In this document: one piece after another, positions 16,541 to 25,376 of the stretch
Numbering within the stretch: position 1 is the stretch's first letter
Layout: every line of letters starts with the position of its first letter
Assembly: GCF_016809835.1 (NCBI RefSeq)
Contig: NZ_JAFBIL020000001.1
Span: forward strand, 899,646 to 963,645
Direction: 5' to 3'
Source: Massilia soli
Lineage (GTDB): Bacteria > Pseudomonadota > Gammaproteobacteria > Burkholderiales > Burkholderiaceae_D
DNA length: 64,000 nt
Made by a program: the position numbers and the translations under genes
The notes under the pieces: model-generated
The model's database searches: none
Told to the model about the DNA's origin: nothing
The model's input: the letters and a program-made list of their open reading frames with translations, nothing else

Positions 16541-19015
16541 ATGCCGACAAATTTTAATGGGCGGATGCCTCCGATCGCCATCGAGTGGGAGTGTTTGTCC
16601 AACTTGGCAAGCGACGCCACTTTCAGCGCACGGCTATCAATGCGCAATGTATCGAATCAAGCGATCGCGCCAGGCTGGACGGTGTACCTCAACACCTGCC
16701 GCAAGACGCTGGACAGCACGGTGACGCCGGGTTACACGATGAAGCACATAAACGGCGACCTCTTTTGCGTTACCGCCGAGACGAATCAGGCATGGCAGCC
16801 AGGCGAAGCCCACACAATCAAGTACGACGCCCAGCACTGGGCGATCAGCGACACCGACGCACCGCTCGGTTTCTACCTTGTGCCGGGCGACGCCGGGCCG
16901 GTGATCGACCTGGGCGACCCGGTGATCATGCCGTTCGAACTCGCCCAGCAGCGGCACAGGCACAATGACGACCGCGTGCCCGCATCCGACGCGGCGCAGC
17001 GCTTCCGGCAGAATGAACAAACACGCTTGCTGCCACTGGATCAAGTTGGAAGAATCACGCCACGCCCGCTATCGGCGCGCTTCTCCGCCGAGGTGTGCGT
17101 TCTGAAGAAAGGATCGCAGATATCGCACAACCCGGCGCTCGATAGTGAAGAGCGGCTGCTGCGCGCCATGCTTGACCGGCTCCCGTCCGGCGACGGCGCA
17201 CGCATCGAGCTGGAAGTTGGGCCCATCGCGCTTGATGGCGCCCCGGGCGAAGAAGCGTACATGCTCGCGATAGAGCCCGACAAAATCGTCGTACGGGGTA
17301 ACACCCCGCATGGTGTTTTCAACGGCATCCAGTCGCTTGCGCAATTGCTCTCTGCGGACGGCACTGTACCGGCAGGCCATGTGATCGATGCGCCGCGCTT
17401 CAGGTATCGCGGCATGATGCTCGACGTGGCGCGGCATTTTGCTGGGAAAGAGACGGTCATGCGGCTACTCGACTGCATGGCGCGCTTCAAGCTCAATCGT
17501 TTCCATTTCCACCTGACCGATGACGAAGGCTGGCGCCTGCAGATAGCCGCGCTGCCCGAACTGACCGATATCGGTGCAAGGCGCGGCGTGGCGGCCAAGG
17601 GCGAGCCATCGCTGCCGCCATCGTTCGGCTCGGGCGCGGACGTGGCGGCATCCGCGGGCAGCGGCTATTACAACGCAGGCCAATTCACCGAGATACTGCG
17701 TTACGCGCATGCGCGGCACATCGAAGTGGTCCCCGAGTTCAACATGCCCGGCCACGCCCGCGCCGCCGTGATGGCGATGCGCGAACGCTACGACAGGCTG
17801 CGCGCCGCTGGCGACATTGAAGGCGCCAGCGAATACCTGCTTAGCGACCCCGGCGACGAATCAGTGTACGAATCGGTGCAGCTCTGGCACGACAACGTCA
17901 TCTGCATTGCGCTGCCGTCCGTCGACCGCTTTATCGATACCGTGGTAAGCGAAGTCGCTTCCCTGTACCGCAGTGCGGGCGTGCCGCTTCGGACCGTGCA
18001 CACCGGCGGCGACGAAGTACCAGCCGGCGCCTGGCTTGGCTCTCCCATCTGCCACGCGCGGATGAAGGAGCAGGGCTGGACCGAGGTATCGCAGCTGCAT
18101 GCCGACTTCGTCCAGCGCTGCCGCCGTATCCTCGCGCGGCACGGACTCGCGTACGCAGGCTGGGAAGAAACAGCGCTGATCCACGCCTGCGTTGGCGGAC
18201 GCCAGCAGCTGCTGCCAGCGCCGGAACTGGGCGGCCCGGAATCGCGCGTCTACGTCTGGAACAACACCTGGGGATCGGGGACTGAAGACTGCGCCTACCG
18301 GCTGGCCAATGCGGGCTACAACGTGGTGCTCTCCAACGCGGCCAGCCTCTACTTCGACATGGCCTACGCCAAGGACCCGGACGAACCAGGCTATTACTGG
18401 GCTGGTTTCGTCGAAACCCGCCAGGCCTTCACCTTCTGCCCGCTGGACACCACCATCACGCCGGGGCGCAACGCGATGGGCCACGACATCACGCCTGCGG
18501 TATTTGAACCGCTGGACAGTGCCGGCGCCGCGCGCATTGCCGGCATCCAGGGACAGCTATGGGGCGAAAACTCCCGGTCGCGCGAACGGATCGAGTATCT
18601 CGCCGCGCCACGGCTGATTGCCCTCGCCGAGCGCGCGTGGGCCGCGGACCCCGGCTGGTATCTCATCGCCGACCCCGACCAACGAGCCAGTCGCATCGAC
18701 AGCGACTGGAACGAATTTGCGAACCGCCTTGGCCAACGCGTGCTGCCACAGCTTGACGAGGCACCACTGGCCTACGGCTACCGTCTGCCGCCACCTGGCC
18801 TGGTATTGAAAGACGGGGCCTTGCATGCCAACGTCGCACTACCGGGGCTGGCGCTGCATTACACTACAGACGGCAGCGAGCCGGGCATCGGCAGCCGGCG
18901 ATACAGAGCGCCGTTGGTGGTGTCGCCTGATTGGCCAGCGTTCAGGATAGCCACGCTGGACACACGTGGCCGCAGGAGCCGTACCGTTACCTTTTACCCT
19001 GAAGACGCCCCATGA
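16541..19015 (+). CDS. Beta-N-acetylhexosaminidase, GH20 family
   Basis: The 824-residue protein has the chitobiase layout. An N-terminal carbohydrate-binding (CHB_HEX-like) domain covers residues 1-150, and a GH20b-type domain covers about 170-285. The catalytic TIM barrel starts at RYRGMMLDVARHF and contains HFHLTDDEGWRLQI, VVPEFNMPGHARA and HTGGDEVPAGAW, with the catalytic pair D491-E492. A short C-terminal domain has ALHYTTDGSEP. GH20 enzymes remove terminal GlcNAc/GalNAc by substrate-assisted catalysis. No signal peptide is visible, suggesting cytoplasmic action on imported oligosaccharides. The stop overlaps the MFS start by 4 bp (ATGA). Confidence 0.92.
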   Translation: MPTNFNGRMPPIAIEWECLSNLASDATFSARLSMRNVSNQAIAPGWTVYLNTCRKTLDSTVTPGYTMKHINGDLFCVTAETNQAWQPGEAHTIKYDAQHWAISDTDAPLGFYLVPGDAGPVIDLGDPVIMPFELAQQRHRHNDDRVPASDAAQRFRQNEQTRLLPLDQVGRITPRPLSARFSAEVCVLKKGSQISHNPALDSEERLLRAMLDRLPSGDGARIELEVGPIALDGAPGEEAYMLAIEPDKIVVRGNTPHGVFNGIQSLAQLLSADGTVPAGHVIDAPRFRYRGMMLDVARHFAGKETVMRLLDCMARFKLNRFHFHLTDDEGWRLQIAALPELTDIGARRGVAAKGEPSLPPSFGSGADVAASAGSGYYNAGQFTEILRYAHARHIEVVPEFNMPGHARAAVMAMRERYDRLRAAGDIEGASEYLLSDPGDESVYESVQLWHDNVICIALPSVDRFIDTVVSEVASLYRSAGVPLRTVHTGGDEVPAGAWLGSPICHARMKEQGWTEVSQLHADFVQRCRRILARHGLAYAGWEETALIHACVGGRQQLLPAPELGGPESRVYVWNNTWGSGTEDCAYRLANAGYNVVLSNAASLYFDMAYAKDPDEPGYYWAGFVETRQAFTFCPLDTTITPGRNAMGHDITPAVFEPLDSAGAARIAGIQGQLWGENSRSRERIEYLAAPRLIALAERAWAADPGWYLIADPDQRASRIDSDWNEFANRLGQRVLPQLDEAPLAYGYRLPPPGLVLKDGALHANVALPGLALHYTTDGSEPGIGSRRYRAPLVVSPDWPAFRIATLDTRGRRSRTVTFYPEDAP

Positions 19016-20316
19016 TTAACGCAACCACAGCCAGCACCGTGACTTTGCCGGCTCCCCGCCATCCGCTGATGTGGGTGCCGACCCTGTACCTGGCGCAGGG
19101 CCTGCCGTTCTACGCCGTCGCGCTGGTCGCTGGCCTGATGCTGAAAAGTATGGGCCTGCCCAACGACCAGATCGCGCGCTGGACTGGCCTACTGGGCCTG
19201 GCGTGGGTATTCAAGGCGCTGTGGAGTCCATTCCTTGAACTGGCGCGCAGCAAAAAGCACGTGGTCGTCACCTTCCAGCTGATTGGCGGCGTGGCGCTTG
19301 CCGGCGTGGCGCTGGCGCTGCAGCTGCCTGCGTGGTTCGCCATCAGCATTGGGCTGTTTGCGGTGGTGGCGCTGGCCTCGGCCACGCACGATATCGCGGC
19401 GGACGGCGTGTACATCGCCAGCCTCAACGAACGCCAGCAGGCGGCATACGCCGGCTGGCAGGGCGCCTTCTTCAATGCCGCAAAGTTCGTGTCGCTGGGC
19501 GGGCTGGTGATACTCGCCGGTTACCTGGAAAAGCGCATTGGCACAGCGCCCGCATGGACGGTGGTGTTTGCGCTGCTTGCAGCCACCATGGTCGCGCTGG
19601 CGCTGTACCACCTGTGGGCACTGCCAGGCGGCGCGGTGCGCAGGGCCGGTGCGGCGACGGGCACCTCGGCGCGCGGCATCGCCAACACGCTGGTCGATGT
19701 GATCCGCGCGTTCTTCGCCAAGCCGGGCATCTGGCTGGCTATTCTGTTCATCATCATGTTCCGCGCGGGCGAAGGGCAGATCCAGACCATTGGCCCGCTG
19801 TTCCTGCGCGATGCGCGCGACATTGGCGGGCTTGGACTGACGACCGGCGAAGTAGGCGCGGTGTATGGCACGGCGGGCACCATCGCTTTCCTGGCCGGTA
19901 GCATCGCCGGTGGCTATTTCACGTCGTGGCTGGGGCTCAAGCGCGCGATGATCTACCTGATCCTGGCGATGAACCTGCCGAACCTCGTCTTCTACTACCT
20001 GAGCGTGGCGCAGCCTGAATCGCTGGGCGTGATCGCCGCCGCGCTGGGGCTGGAGATGTTTGGCTACGGCTTTGGCTTTGTGGGCATCATCCTGTTCATC
20101 ATGCAGGTGGTGGCCAGCGGCCCTTATCAAACCGCGCACTACGCGCTGGGAACCGGCTTTATGCAGCTGGGGTTTGTGCTCTTTAAGATGATCAGCGGTG
20201 ATATCCAGCAGGCGCTGGGCTACCGCTCATTCTTCCTGTGGGTGGTGTGCGCCGCGCTGCCGGTGCTGCTGTTGATACGCTTCGTCCGGCTTGAAAGTCA
20301 GACTAGCGCTTCTTGA
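19012..20316 (+). CDS. MFS transporter, AmpG-like
   Basis: The 434-residue protein has 12 predicted membrane segments. The opening MWVPTLYLAQGLPFYAV and the internal SATHDIAADGVYIASL resemble AmpG-type muropeptide permeases and related sugar MFS carriers. AmpG proteins carry GlcNAc-anhydroMurNAc peptides inward with protons. The start overlaps the hexosaminidase stop (ATGA), so translation is coupled and the substrate is probably a GlcNAc-bearing oligosaccharide handed to that enzyme. The 3' end overlaps the convergent AraC-type gene by 14 bp. Precise specificity is unknown. Confidence 0.87.
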   Translation: MINATTASTVTLPAPRHPLMWVPTLYLAQGLPFYAVALVAGLMLKSMGLPNDQIARWTGLLGLAWVFKALWSPFLELARSKKHVVVTFQLIGGVALAGVALALQLPAWFAISIGLFAVVALASATHDIAADGVYIASLNERQQAAYAGWQGAFFNAAKFVSLGGLVILAGYLEKRIGTAPAWTVVFALLAATMVALALYHLWALPGGAVRRAGAATGTSARGIANTLVDVIRAFFAKPGIWLAILFIIMFRAGEGQIQTIGPLFLRDARDIGGLGLTTGEVGAVYGTAGTIAFLAGSIAGGYFTSWLGLKRAMIYLILAMNLPNLVFYYLSVAQPESLGVIAAALGLEMFGYGFGFVGIILFIMQVVASGPYQTAHYALGTGFMQLGFVLFKMISGDIQQALGYRSFFLWVVCAALPVLLLIRFVRLESQTSAS

Positions 20317-21205
20317 CCGGCAGGGCGAGCCAGCCCTGCCACTGGCCGTCCGCGTCGCGTTCGACTTTCTCGATGTGAGGACGCGTGCTGTCGAGGCGCC
20401 AGACGGTTTGCTTGTCGAGCCAGTCTTCGTACATGGAGCGGAAGCGCGGCCACTCCTTATGGAATTCGAGAACGGCGTAATGGCCCGCCGGAAGGATGCG
20501 CACGCCGAGGTGCGGGTCGGTGACGGCATCGCTCTGGATACCGAAGTCGTAGCAGTACTCGCTCTCGCCGGTGAAGCCGGGATCTTCGTCGAACACCCCG
20601 TACCACGGCGCGCAGCGGTCTACGCCATCGAGTTCTTCGCAGTGGCGGATCAGGTCATTGCAGGCGATCGACAGCGCGGCGCCCGACTGGCCGAAGAAGC
20701 GCTGGTAGCGCAGCGTGACTGCAGGCAGCGAACGCACCGTGATGCGCGCCGCAATGGTGCCAGGCTCCGGCGCGCGGTACGGGGCGAGTATTACTTCAAG
20801 GTTGTCCGGCTCGGCGACAAAGAAACTGACATCGCTATCGCGGCCGACCTGCTGGTCCATGTAGGCGCGCCAGCCGCCATCGCGCCACTCCTTGGCCGAC
20901 ATTGCGAACTGCTGCTTGAAGGCTTTGGCGAAAGCCGCATTGGACGGGAAGCCGCAATCTTGCGCAATGCGGAAGACGGCGACGTCAGGTTCGTGGCGCA
21001 GCAGGTGCGCGGCGCGGCGCAGGCGGCGCTTGCGCTGGTATTCAACGGCGGAAAAGCCGGTGAGCTCGCGGAAGATGCGGTCGAAGTGGAACGAGGAATA
21101 GCTGGCCGATGCCGCCAGCGATTTAAGCGCAAGCGGATCGCCGACCGAATCGAGCATCAGGTCCATCACTTCGTACAAGCGTGAGACGCGGGACGTCGGC
21201 TTCAC
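20303..21205 (-). CDS. AraC-family regulator with GyrI-like effector domain
   Basis: The 300-residue protein starts with an AraC-type double helix-turn-helix (residues about 10-105). LKSLAASASYSSFHFDRIFR is the first recognition unit, and IAQDCGFPSNAAFAKAFKQQ is the second with the conserved GF/F pattern. A GyrI-like/AraC effector-binding domain follows (residues about 130-295), with EVILAPYRAPEPGTIA near its start and GHYAVLEFHKEW near the end. This HTH-first, effector-domain-second order is the SoxS/Rob-GyrI arrangement. It probably binds a small molecule and controls nearby or efflux/stress genes. It is convergent with the MFS gene, so a link to amino-sugar uptake is possible but unproven. 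Confidence 0.88.
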   Translation of the reverse strand: MKPTSRVSRLYEVMDLMLDSVGDPLALKSLAASASYSSFHFDRIFRELTGFSAVEYQRKRRLRRAAHLLRHEPDVAVFRIAQDCGFPSNAAFAKAFKQQFAMSAKEWRDGGWRAYMDQQVGRDSDVSFFVAEPDNLEVILAPYRAPEPGTIAARITVRSLPAVTLRYQRFFGQSGAALSIACNDLIRHCEELDGVDRCAPWYGVFDEDPGFTGESEYCYDFGIQSDAVTDPHLGVRILPAGHYAVLEFHKEWPRFRSMYEDWLDKQTVWRLDSTRPHIEKVERDADGQWQGWLALPVKKR

Positions 21206-21353
21206 GGGACGAGTCCCGACGACGTCAGGCCATCAGACGGCAAAGCGAAGTGGAAAGAGCGCAGCATTCGGGCGATCGGTTACCAAAGTGGAACAATTAT
21301 CGCCCATAAGCCCTGCAGTGGCTAAATAAGTTGCAGGCATCGACATCGCCCGT

Positions 21354-21452
21354 CGTCGTTCCCGCGAAAGCGGGAACCCATGCACACGGTCCTTTTTCGG
21401 ATAACGGACGCCGATCCGTGGCGCATGGATTCCCGCATTCGCGGGAATGACG
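21354..21452. repeat. Dispersed palindromic repeat pair (CGTCGTTCCCGCG... type)
   Basis: CGTCGTTCCCGCGAAAGCGG (21354 on) faces ATTCCCGCATTCGCGGGAAT followed by GACG (ending 21452), with CCCATG/CATGG flanks repeated in inverted order. Spacing is about 55 bases. It is the same family as the elements at 16417, 35034, 37781 and 40851. Confidence 0.85.
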
Positions 21453-21470
21453 GTGAATATGCGGCGAATG

Positions 21471-21839
21471 CTAGTCCGTCACGACATGCCACGCATCCAT
21501 CACCTTGTCGCCGGTCTTGTCCCCCGGCTTCTTATCCTTGATAAAGGTGTACAGCGGCTTGCCCTTGTGAGCGAGCTGCTTGCTGCCGTCGGCGCGCGTG
21601 ATGATCGAATAATCGGCACCCATGGCCTTGGCGTCGGTCGCCATGACCGGCGGCCAGTTCTCCGCGCATTTGGCAACGCAGGCGCTCTTGCCGGCGGAAT
21701 CTTTATCGTAGGTATAAACGGTCATACCCTTTGCATCAACGAGCATGCCGTCGGATTTTTTGACTGGGGCATCGGATGCGTGGGCGGAAAGGCTGACGAG
21801 GGCGAACAGAACGGCAGTACCAAAGCTGACTGATTTCAT
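21471..21839 (-). CDS. Secreted YTYDKD-repeat protein (COG4315-like)
   Basis: The 122-residue protein follows AAAGGAG and has a signal peptide ending LSAHA. It shows GMTVYTYDKDSAGKSACVAK and CAENWPPV, the Y-x-[FWY]-x-x-D repeat motif with a C-x3-C pair found in a small secreted/lipoprotein family (COG4315). A second motif, GKPLYTFIKDKKPGDKTGD, lies nearer the C-terminus. The function is unknown in the family; the protein is probably periplasmic. It is a single gene with a palindromic repeat pair directly downstream. Confidence 0.85.
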   Translation of the reverse strand: MKSVSFGTAVLFALVSLSAHASDAPVKKSDGMLVDAKGMTVYTYDKDSAGKSACVAKCAENWPPVMATDAKAMGADYSIITRADGSKQLAHKGKPLYTFIKDKKPGDKTGDKVMDAWHVVTD

Positions 21840-22047
21840 GGAATTCTCCTTTGAAAAATCGAGTGCGAGGACCGGTTGTGGGTGTACAGACGGTTCATTC
21901 TAGCGCACCGATCGTTGTATTTTTGTACTCAGGCCCCATATGTTTTGGATGCTGTACATTTCGTATCGTGCGCAGCGATTGACCGATGAACAAGGTAAGG
22001 TATCGGCTCAAGCTGATGAACAACTTAAATGAACGAAGGAGTAGGCA

Positions 22048-22347
22048 ATGGATTGTCCTGTGTGCAAAAACGTACAACTCGTCATGTCGGACCGACAGGG
22101 TATCGAGATTGACTACTGCCCGACCTGCCGCGGTGTGTGGCTGGACCGTGGCGAGCTCGACAAGATCATCGACCGCTCGGTGCCGGGTGCGGCCCAGCCG
22201 GTACAGCAGCAACAGGTGCGCCACGACCCGTACCAGGGACAACACAATCCACAAGGTTTCGGGCACTCGCAGCCATCGCACGGCTACCCGCACCACAAGA
22301 AAAAGAAGCGCGAAGGCTTCCTGGGCGAACTGTTCGACTTCGACTGA
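22048..22347 (+). CDS. TFIIB-type zinc-ribbon protein
   Basis: The 99-residue protein is preceded by AAGGAG. It begins MDCPVCKNVQLV and continues DYCPTCRGVWLDRGELDKII, so two CxxC knuckles form a zf-TFIIB type zinc ribbon, followed by the family's WLDRGEL motif. The C-terminal half is Gln/His/Pro-rich with a lysine cluster HHKKKKREG. This small family is widespread in proteobacteria and has no assigned role. A repeat element and then the NERD-helicase gene follow. Confidence 0.87.
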   Translation: MDCPVCKNVQLVMSDRQGIEIDYCPTCRGVWLDRGELDKIIDRSVPGAAQPVQQQQVRHDPYQGQHNPQGFGHSQPSHGYPHHKKKKREGFLGELFDFD

Positions 22348-22354
22348 CCCCACT

Positions 22355-22385
22355 CGTCGTCCCCGCGAACGCGGGGACCCATACT
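22355..22385. repeat. Single-arm dispersed repeat (CGTCGTCCCCGCG type)
   Basis: CGTCGTCCCCGCGAACGCGG plus GGACCCATACTGAG is one arm of the same palindromic family, with no inverted partner nearby. The trailing CATACTGAG matches the CTATGCTGAG tail seen at 37781 and 40851. Confidence 0.75.
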
Positions 22386-22417
22386 GAGCACGCCTCGCCT
22401 CGACAATTTGCAACTCC

Positions 22418-24046
22418 ATGGCCCACATCCACCCGACCGGCTGGCGCGAGATGTCCATCACCGGCACCGCCGCGCGCGAGATTGAAACGCTGTCCTACCT
22501 GGACGAGCAACTTTCCTGTGATCCCTACAGCATTTACCACGGCGTCCACTGGACCAACGTAGAGCAAGGTTTCTCAGCCTACGGCGAAATCGACTTCATC
22601 ATCGTCGCCCCAAACGGGCGGGTACTGCTGATTGAACAGAAATCCGGCTTTCTGACTGAAACACCGGAAGGCCTGGTCAAGAGCTACCAGGGCAAGCCCC
22701 GCAAAATTCGCAACCAGATCCTGCGCACCATCGAAGGCCTGGTAAAGCGCTTCGGCGGCGAACTATCGATCGATTACCTGCTGTATTGCCCCGACTACAC
22801 CGTTCGCGACCCGCACCTGGCTGGCATTGACCCGCGCCACATCATCGACGCCACTGCCGCAGCCCGGCTGGCGCAGGTGATCCGCGATGTGCTGCCGGTT
22901 TCCGACTTCAGCGACCAGTTCGAGAAAGTGACACGCTTTCTCGGCGACACCCTGAGCCTGCGGCCCGACCCCAGCGCCATGATCGGCTGCGCCACCGACA
23001 TGGTGACGCGCCTGTCGGGCGGGCTGGCAACGTGGGCGCGCCGGCTCGACTTTACGCCGCACCGGCTGCGCGTGGTCGGCACCGCCGGCAGCGGCAAAAC
23101 CCAGCTGGCGCTGGCCGAATACGCGGACGCGATCGATGCAGGCCTGCGCCCGCTGTATGTGTGCTACAACCGGCCGCTTGCCGACCACATCCAGCGCCTG
23201 GTGCCGGCTGGCGGAAGGGTGGCCAACTTCCATATGCTTGGCGACGCCTTCATGCGCGCGCAGGGCATCACGCCCGATTACTCATCGCCCGAGGTGTGGG
23301 GCGAGATGGAGCGGGCGCTGTCCACCGCCGAGCTGCCGGAAACCTGGATGTACGACGTGCTGATCGTCGACGAGGGGCAAGATTTCTCCGTCACCTGGCG
23401 CAACATTCTGCTGCGCATGCTGAAGGAGGGCGGCCGCGCCACCTGGCTGGAGGACCCGACGCAGAACCTGTACGGCCGCGACATGGTGCCGCTGCCGGGG
23501 TGGGTGACGTTGAATTCGCATACTAACTATCGCAGCCCGAGGCAGATTGTTGACATGCTGGCGTCGATCGGCGAGGCGCGCCAGCCGGTGGAGGCGGCCA
23601 GCCCGTTTGAGGGCGCGGATATCGAGGCGCTGGTGTATGAGGAGGGCGATGTCGAGGCGATGCTGGCGCAGACCAAGCATGCGATTACGCTGTGCCTTGC
23701 GGCAGGGTTCGCGCGGCAGGATATTGCGATTGCGTCGTTCAGGGGGCGGGAGAAGTCGGCCATTTTGGGCAGGGATACGCTGGGCGATGCGCATACGCTG
23801 AAGTCGTTCACGGGGGCGTACGACTTGTTTGGAAGTCCTATTTTCCGAGACGGCGGATTGCTGGCGGAGTCGGTGTACAGGTTTAAGGGGCAGTCGGCAC
23901 CGGCGGTGATTTTTACGGAGATCGATTTTGAGTCGATTGATGAGCTGGTGTTTAGAAAGCTGTTTGTGGGTATGACAAGGGCGAGGTTGAAGCTGGTGTT
24001 GGTGTTGAGCGAGAGAGCGGCAGAGCGCATGCTTGATCAGATCTGA
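22418..24046 (+). CDS. NERD-domain nuclease fused to SF1 (UvrD-like) helicase
   Basis: The 542-residue protein begins with a nuclease-related (NERD) domain of about 25-150: GEIDFIIVAPNGRVLLIEQKS supplies the D...E-x-K catalytic pattern of restriction-like nucleases. A superfamily 1 helicase core follows, with Walker A GTAGSGKT (221-228) and Walker B VLIVDEGQDF (D318-E319). Motif III/IV-like regions include YRSPRQI, and C-terminal motifs are VYRFKGQSAPAVIF and FVGMTRARLKLVLV. NERD-helicases occur in DNA repair and in several phage-defence settings. Here the gene borders a restriction island. Its codon use is mostly GC-rich like the core genome, becoming less so at the 3' end. The start at 22418 has no clear RBS; ATG at 22451 is an alternative. 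Confidence 0.85.
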   Translation: MAHIHPTGWREMSITGTAAREIETLSYLDEQLSCDPYSIYHGVHWTNVEQGFSAYGEIDFIIVAPNGRVLLIEQKSGFLTETPEGLVKSYQGKPRKIRNQILRTIEGLVKRFGGELSIDYLLYCPDYTVRDPHLAGIDPRHIIDATAAARLAQVIRDVLPVSDFSDQFEKVTRFLGDTLSLRPDPSAMIGCATDMVTRLSGGLATWARRLDFTPHRLRVVGTAGSGKTQLALAEYADAIDAGLRPLYVCYNRPLADHIQRLVPAGGRVANFHMLGDAFMRAQGITPDYSSPEVWGEMERALSTAELPETWMYDVLIVDEGQDFSVTWRNILLRMLKEGGRATWLEDPTQNLYGRDMVPLPGWVTLNSHTNYRSPRQIVDMLASIGEARQPVEAASPFEGADIEALVYEEGDVEAMLAQTKHAITLCLAAGFARQDIAIASFRGREKSAILGRDTLGDAHTLKSFTGAYDLFGSPIFRDGGLLAESVYRFKGQSAPAVIFTEIDFESIDELVFRKLFVGMTRARLKLVLVLSERAAERMLDQI

Positions 24047-24205
24047 TCTGACTCGGCGGGGTGAGACCGACCCATCGGAATATACGTTGTGGAATGGATA
24101 CCGGCTTCCTCAGCAAAACAGAGGGACATCTCTCTGTCGGTGGAGAAAAGCACTACCCCGTACGGTTCAGGGCGGCGACAAGGCGAGCGCTACGTCAAAA
24201 TGAAA

Positions 24206-24234
24206 TTGATTTAGGCTGGCTGCGGATATATACT
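24206..24234 (+). promoter_or_regulatory. Predicted sigma70 promoter of the methyltransferase-vsr genes
   Basis: TTGATT (24206-24211) and TATACT (24229-24234) are separated by exactly 17 bases, a near-consensus sigma70 promoter. Its -10 overlaps the LexA box beginning at 24231, so LexA binding would block it. A second -10-like TATAAT lies at 24314-24319, but its -35 (ATGCTG, 16-base spacing) is poor. Confidence 0.6.
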
Positions 24235-24250
24235 GTACATAAACACAGTA
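24231..24250 (+). promoter_or_regulatory. LexA (SOS) box
   Basis: TACTGTACATAAACACAGTA has the invariant CTGT-N8-ACAG core and TA/TA flanks. It matches 17 of 20 positions of the E. coli consensus operator. It overlaps the -10 of the predicted promoter at 24206-24234 and lies about 145 bp upstream of the methyltransferase start. The simplest reading is SOS control of the downstream methyltransferase-vsr genes. Confidence 0.75.
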
Positions 24251-24393
24251 ATCGAATCTGTGGCCGCTATGGACATTTTTTGCTGTTGTTCATGCTGAGT
24301 AAAACGCCGAATGTATAATGGTTGCGTTGCTCGACGCGGCGCGCCCTTGTCTCTGATGGGACGGCAAGATCTGAATTTGATGGAGAATTATTC

Positions 24394-25371
24394 TTGAAGC
24401 ATGCACCAAAGGTTCTTTCACTGTTCACAGGGGGCGGCGGGCTCGATATCGGGCTAGAAATGGCTGGTTTTGATACGGTTGCTTGTGTGGATAACGATAA
24501 TGATTCGTGTAGTACATTACGATTTAACCGTCCTCAGTGGACGGTATTTGAAGGTGATGTCCGCGAATTTCAGCCCCCCTCAGGGAAGTTTGATCTTGTT
24601 GTCGGCGGCCCCCCTTGCCAGGGGTTCAGCACTGCGGGTAAGGGGAATCCAAATGACCCGAGAAATTTTCTTTGGCGTGAATATTTTCGCATCGTTGAAC
24701 GTGTTCGCCCGCGAGCATTATTGCTCGAAAATGTCTCCGGTATGGCCTCGAAAAAGAATGCCCATCATTTGGAAGAATTCAAGCAAAAACTTGAGTCGCT
24801 CGGCTATCAGGTGACGAGTGGAATTCTCGATGCAGCTGATTTCGGTGTCCCCCAACATCGCAAGCGTTTGATTGTCCTTGCTGGCTTGGGGTGGAAGCCG
24901 CAATTACCTGCAGTCGAACCATCACGGAGACTTGTCCCTGCGCGCGAAGCTATCGGTGACTTACAACGTAGGAAAGTGTTTCCAAATCATCAGCCGAATG
25001 ACCACGCTCCGCATGTTGTAGCTAGGTGGGAAAAGCTCGCTCAGGGTGAAGTTGATCCGAATTACCGCCGTGGTCGGATATATTCAGACCGTCCTAGCCC
25101 AACGATCCGAGCTGGGGGGGGGTATGGGCCTAAAGGAGATCACTTAGCTGGATTCCATCCACCGATCCACTACTCGCTACCGCGGCAGCTAACCGTAAGG
25201 GAGTCTGCGCGGATCCAGTCCTTCCCTGATGACTGGATCTTCTGCGGGTCTAAGACAGCGCAGGGTCGGCAAGTTGGTAATGCTGTTCCCCCGCTGCTTG
25301 CTGCAGCCGTTGGCCGTTCCCTGTTGGACGGGTTAGCGAAGGCCGCGTTGAGTGAGAAGCTGGTTGCATAG
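24394..25371 (+). CDS. DNA (cytosine-5) methyltransferase
   Basis: All main m5C-methyltransferase motifs are present: motif I VLSLFTGGGGLDIGLEMAGF, motif IV GGPPCQGFS with catalytic Cys75, motif VI LLLENVSGM, motif VIII QHRKRLIVLAG and motif X GRQVGNAVPPLLA. The start is placed at TTG 24394, 7 bases after GGAGA; an in-frame TTG at 24322 lacks an RBS, so the N-terminus is uncertain by 24 residues. The 325-residue product methylates a specific cytosine in DNA, probably protecting it from the NotI-like nuclease encoded at 25794-26801. Vsr follows after 5 bp. Base composition is visibly poorer in GC than the surrounding core genes, suggesting transfer. The target sequence is unknown. Confidence 0.93.
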   Translation: MKHAPKVLSLFTGGGGLDIGLEMAGFDTVACVDNDNDSCSTLRFNRPQWTVFEGDVREFQPPSGKFDLVVGGPPCQGFSTAGKGNPNDPRNFLWREYFRIVERVRPRALLLENVSGMASKKNAHHLEEFKQKLESLGYQVTSGILDAADFGVPQHRKRLIVLAGLGWKPQLPAVEPSRRLVPAREAIGDLQRRKVFPNHQPNDHAPHVVARWEKLAQGEVDPNYRRGRIYSDRPSPTIRAGGGYGPKGDHLAGFHPPIHYSLPRQLTVRESARIQSFPDDWIFCGSKTAQGRQVGNAVPPLLAAAVGRSLLDGLAKAALSEKLVA

Positions 25372-25376
25372 CAAAG

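Noticed and set aside
24061..24318. Short plus-strand frame upstream of the methyltransferase, and a stretch resembling a group II intron (GTACGGTTC at about 24160)
   Set aside because: The frame has no family resemblance and spans the LexA promoter. For the intron idea, the expected domain V partner strand (AGCCGTAC-like) and a reverse transcriptase gene are both missing.
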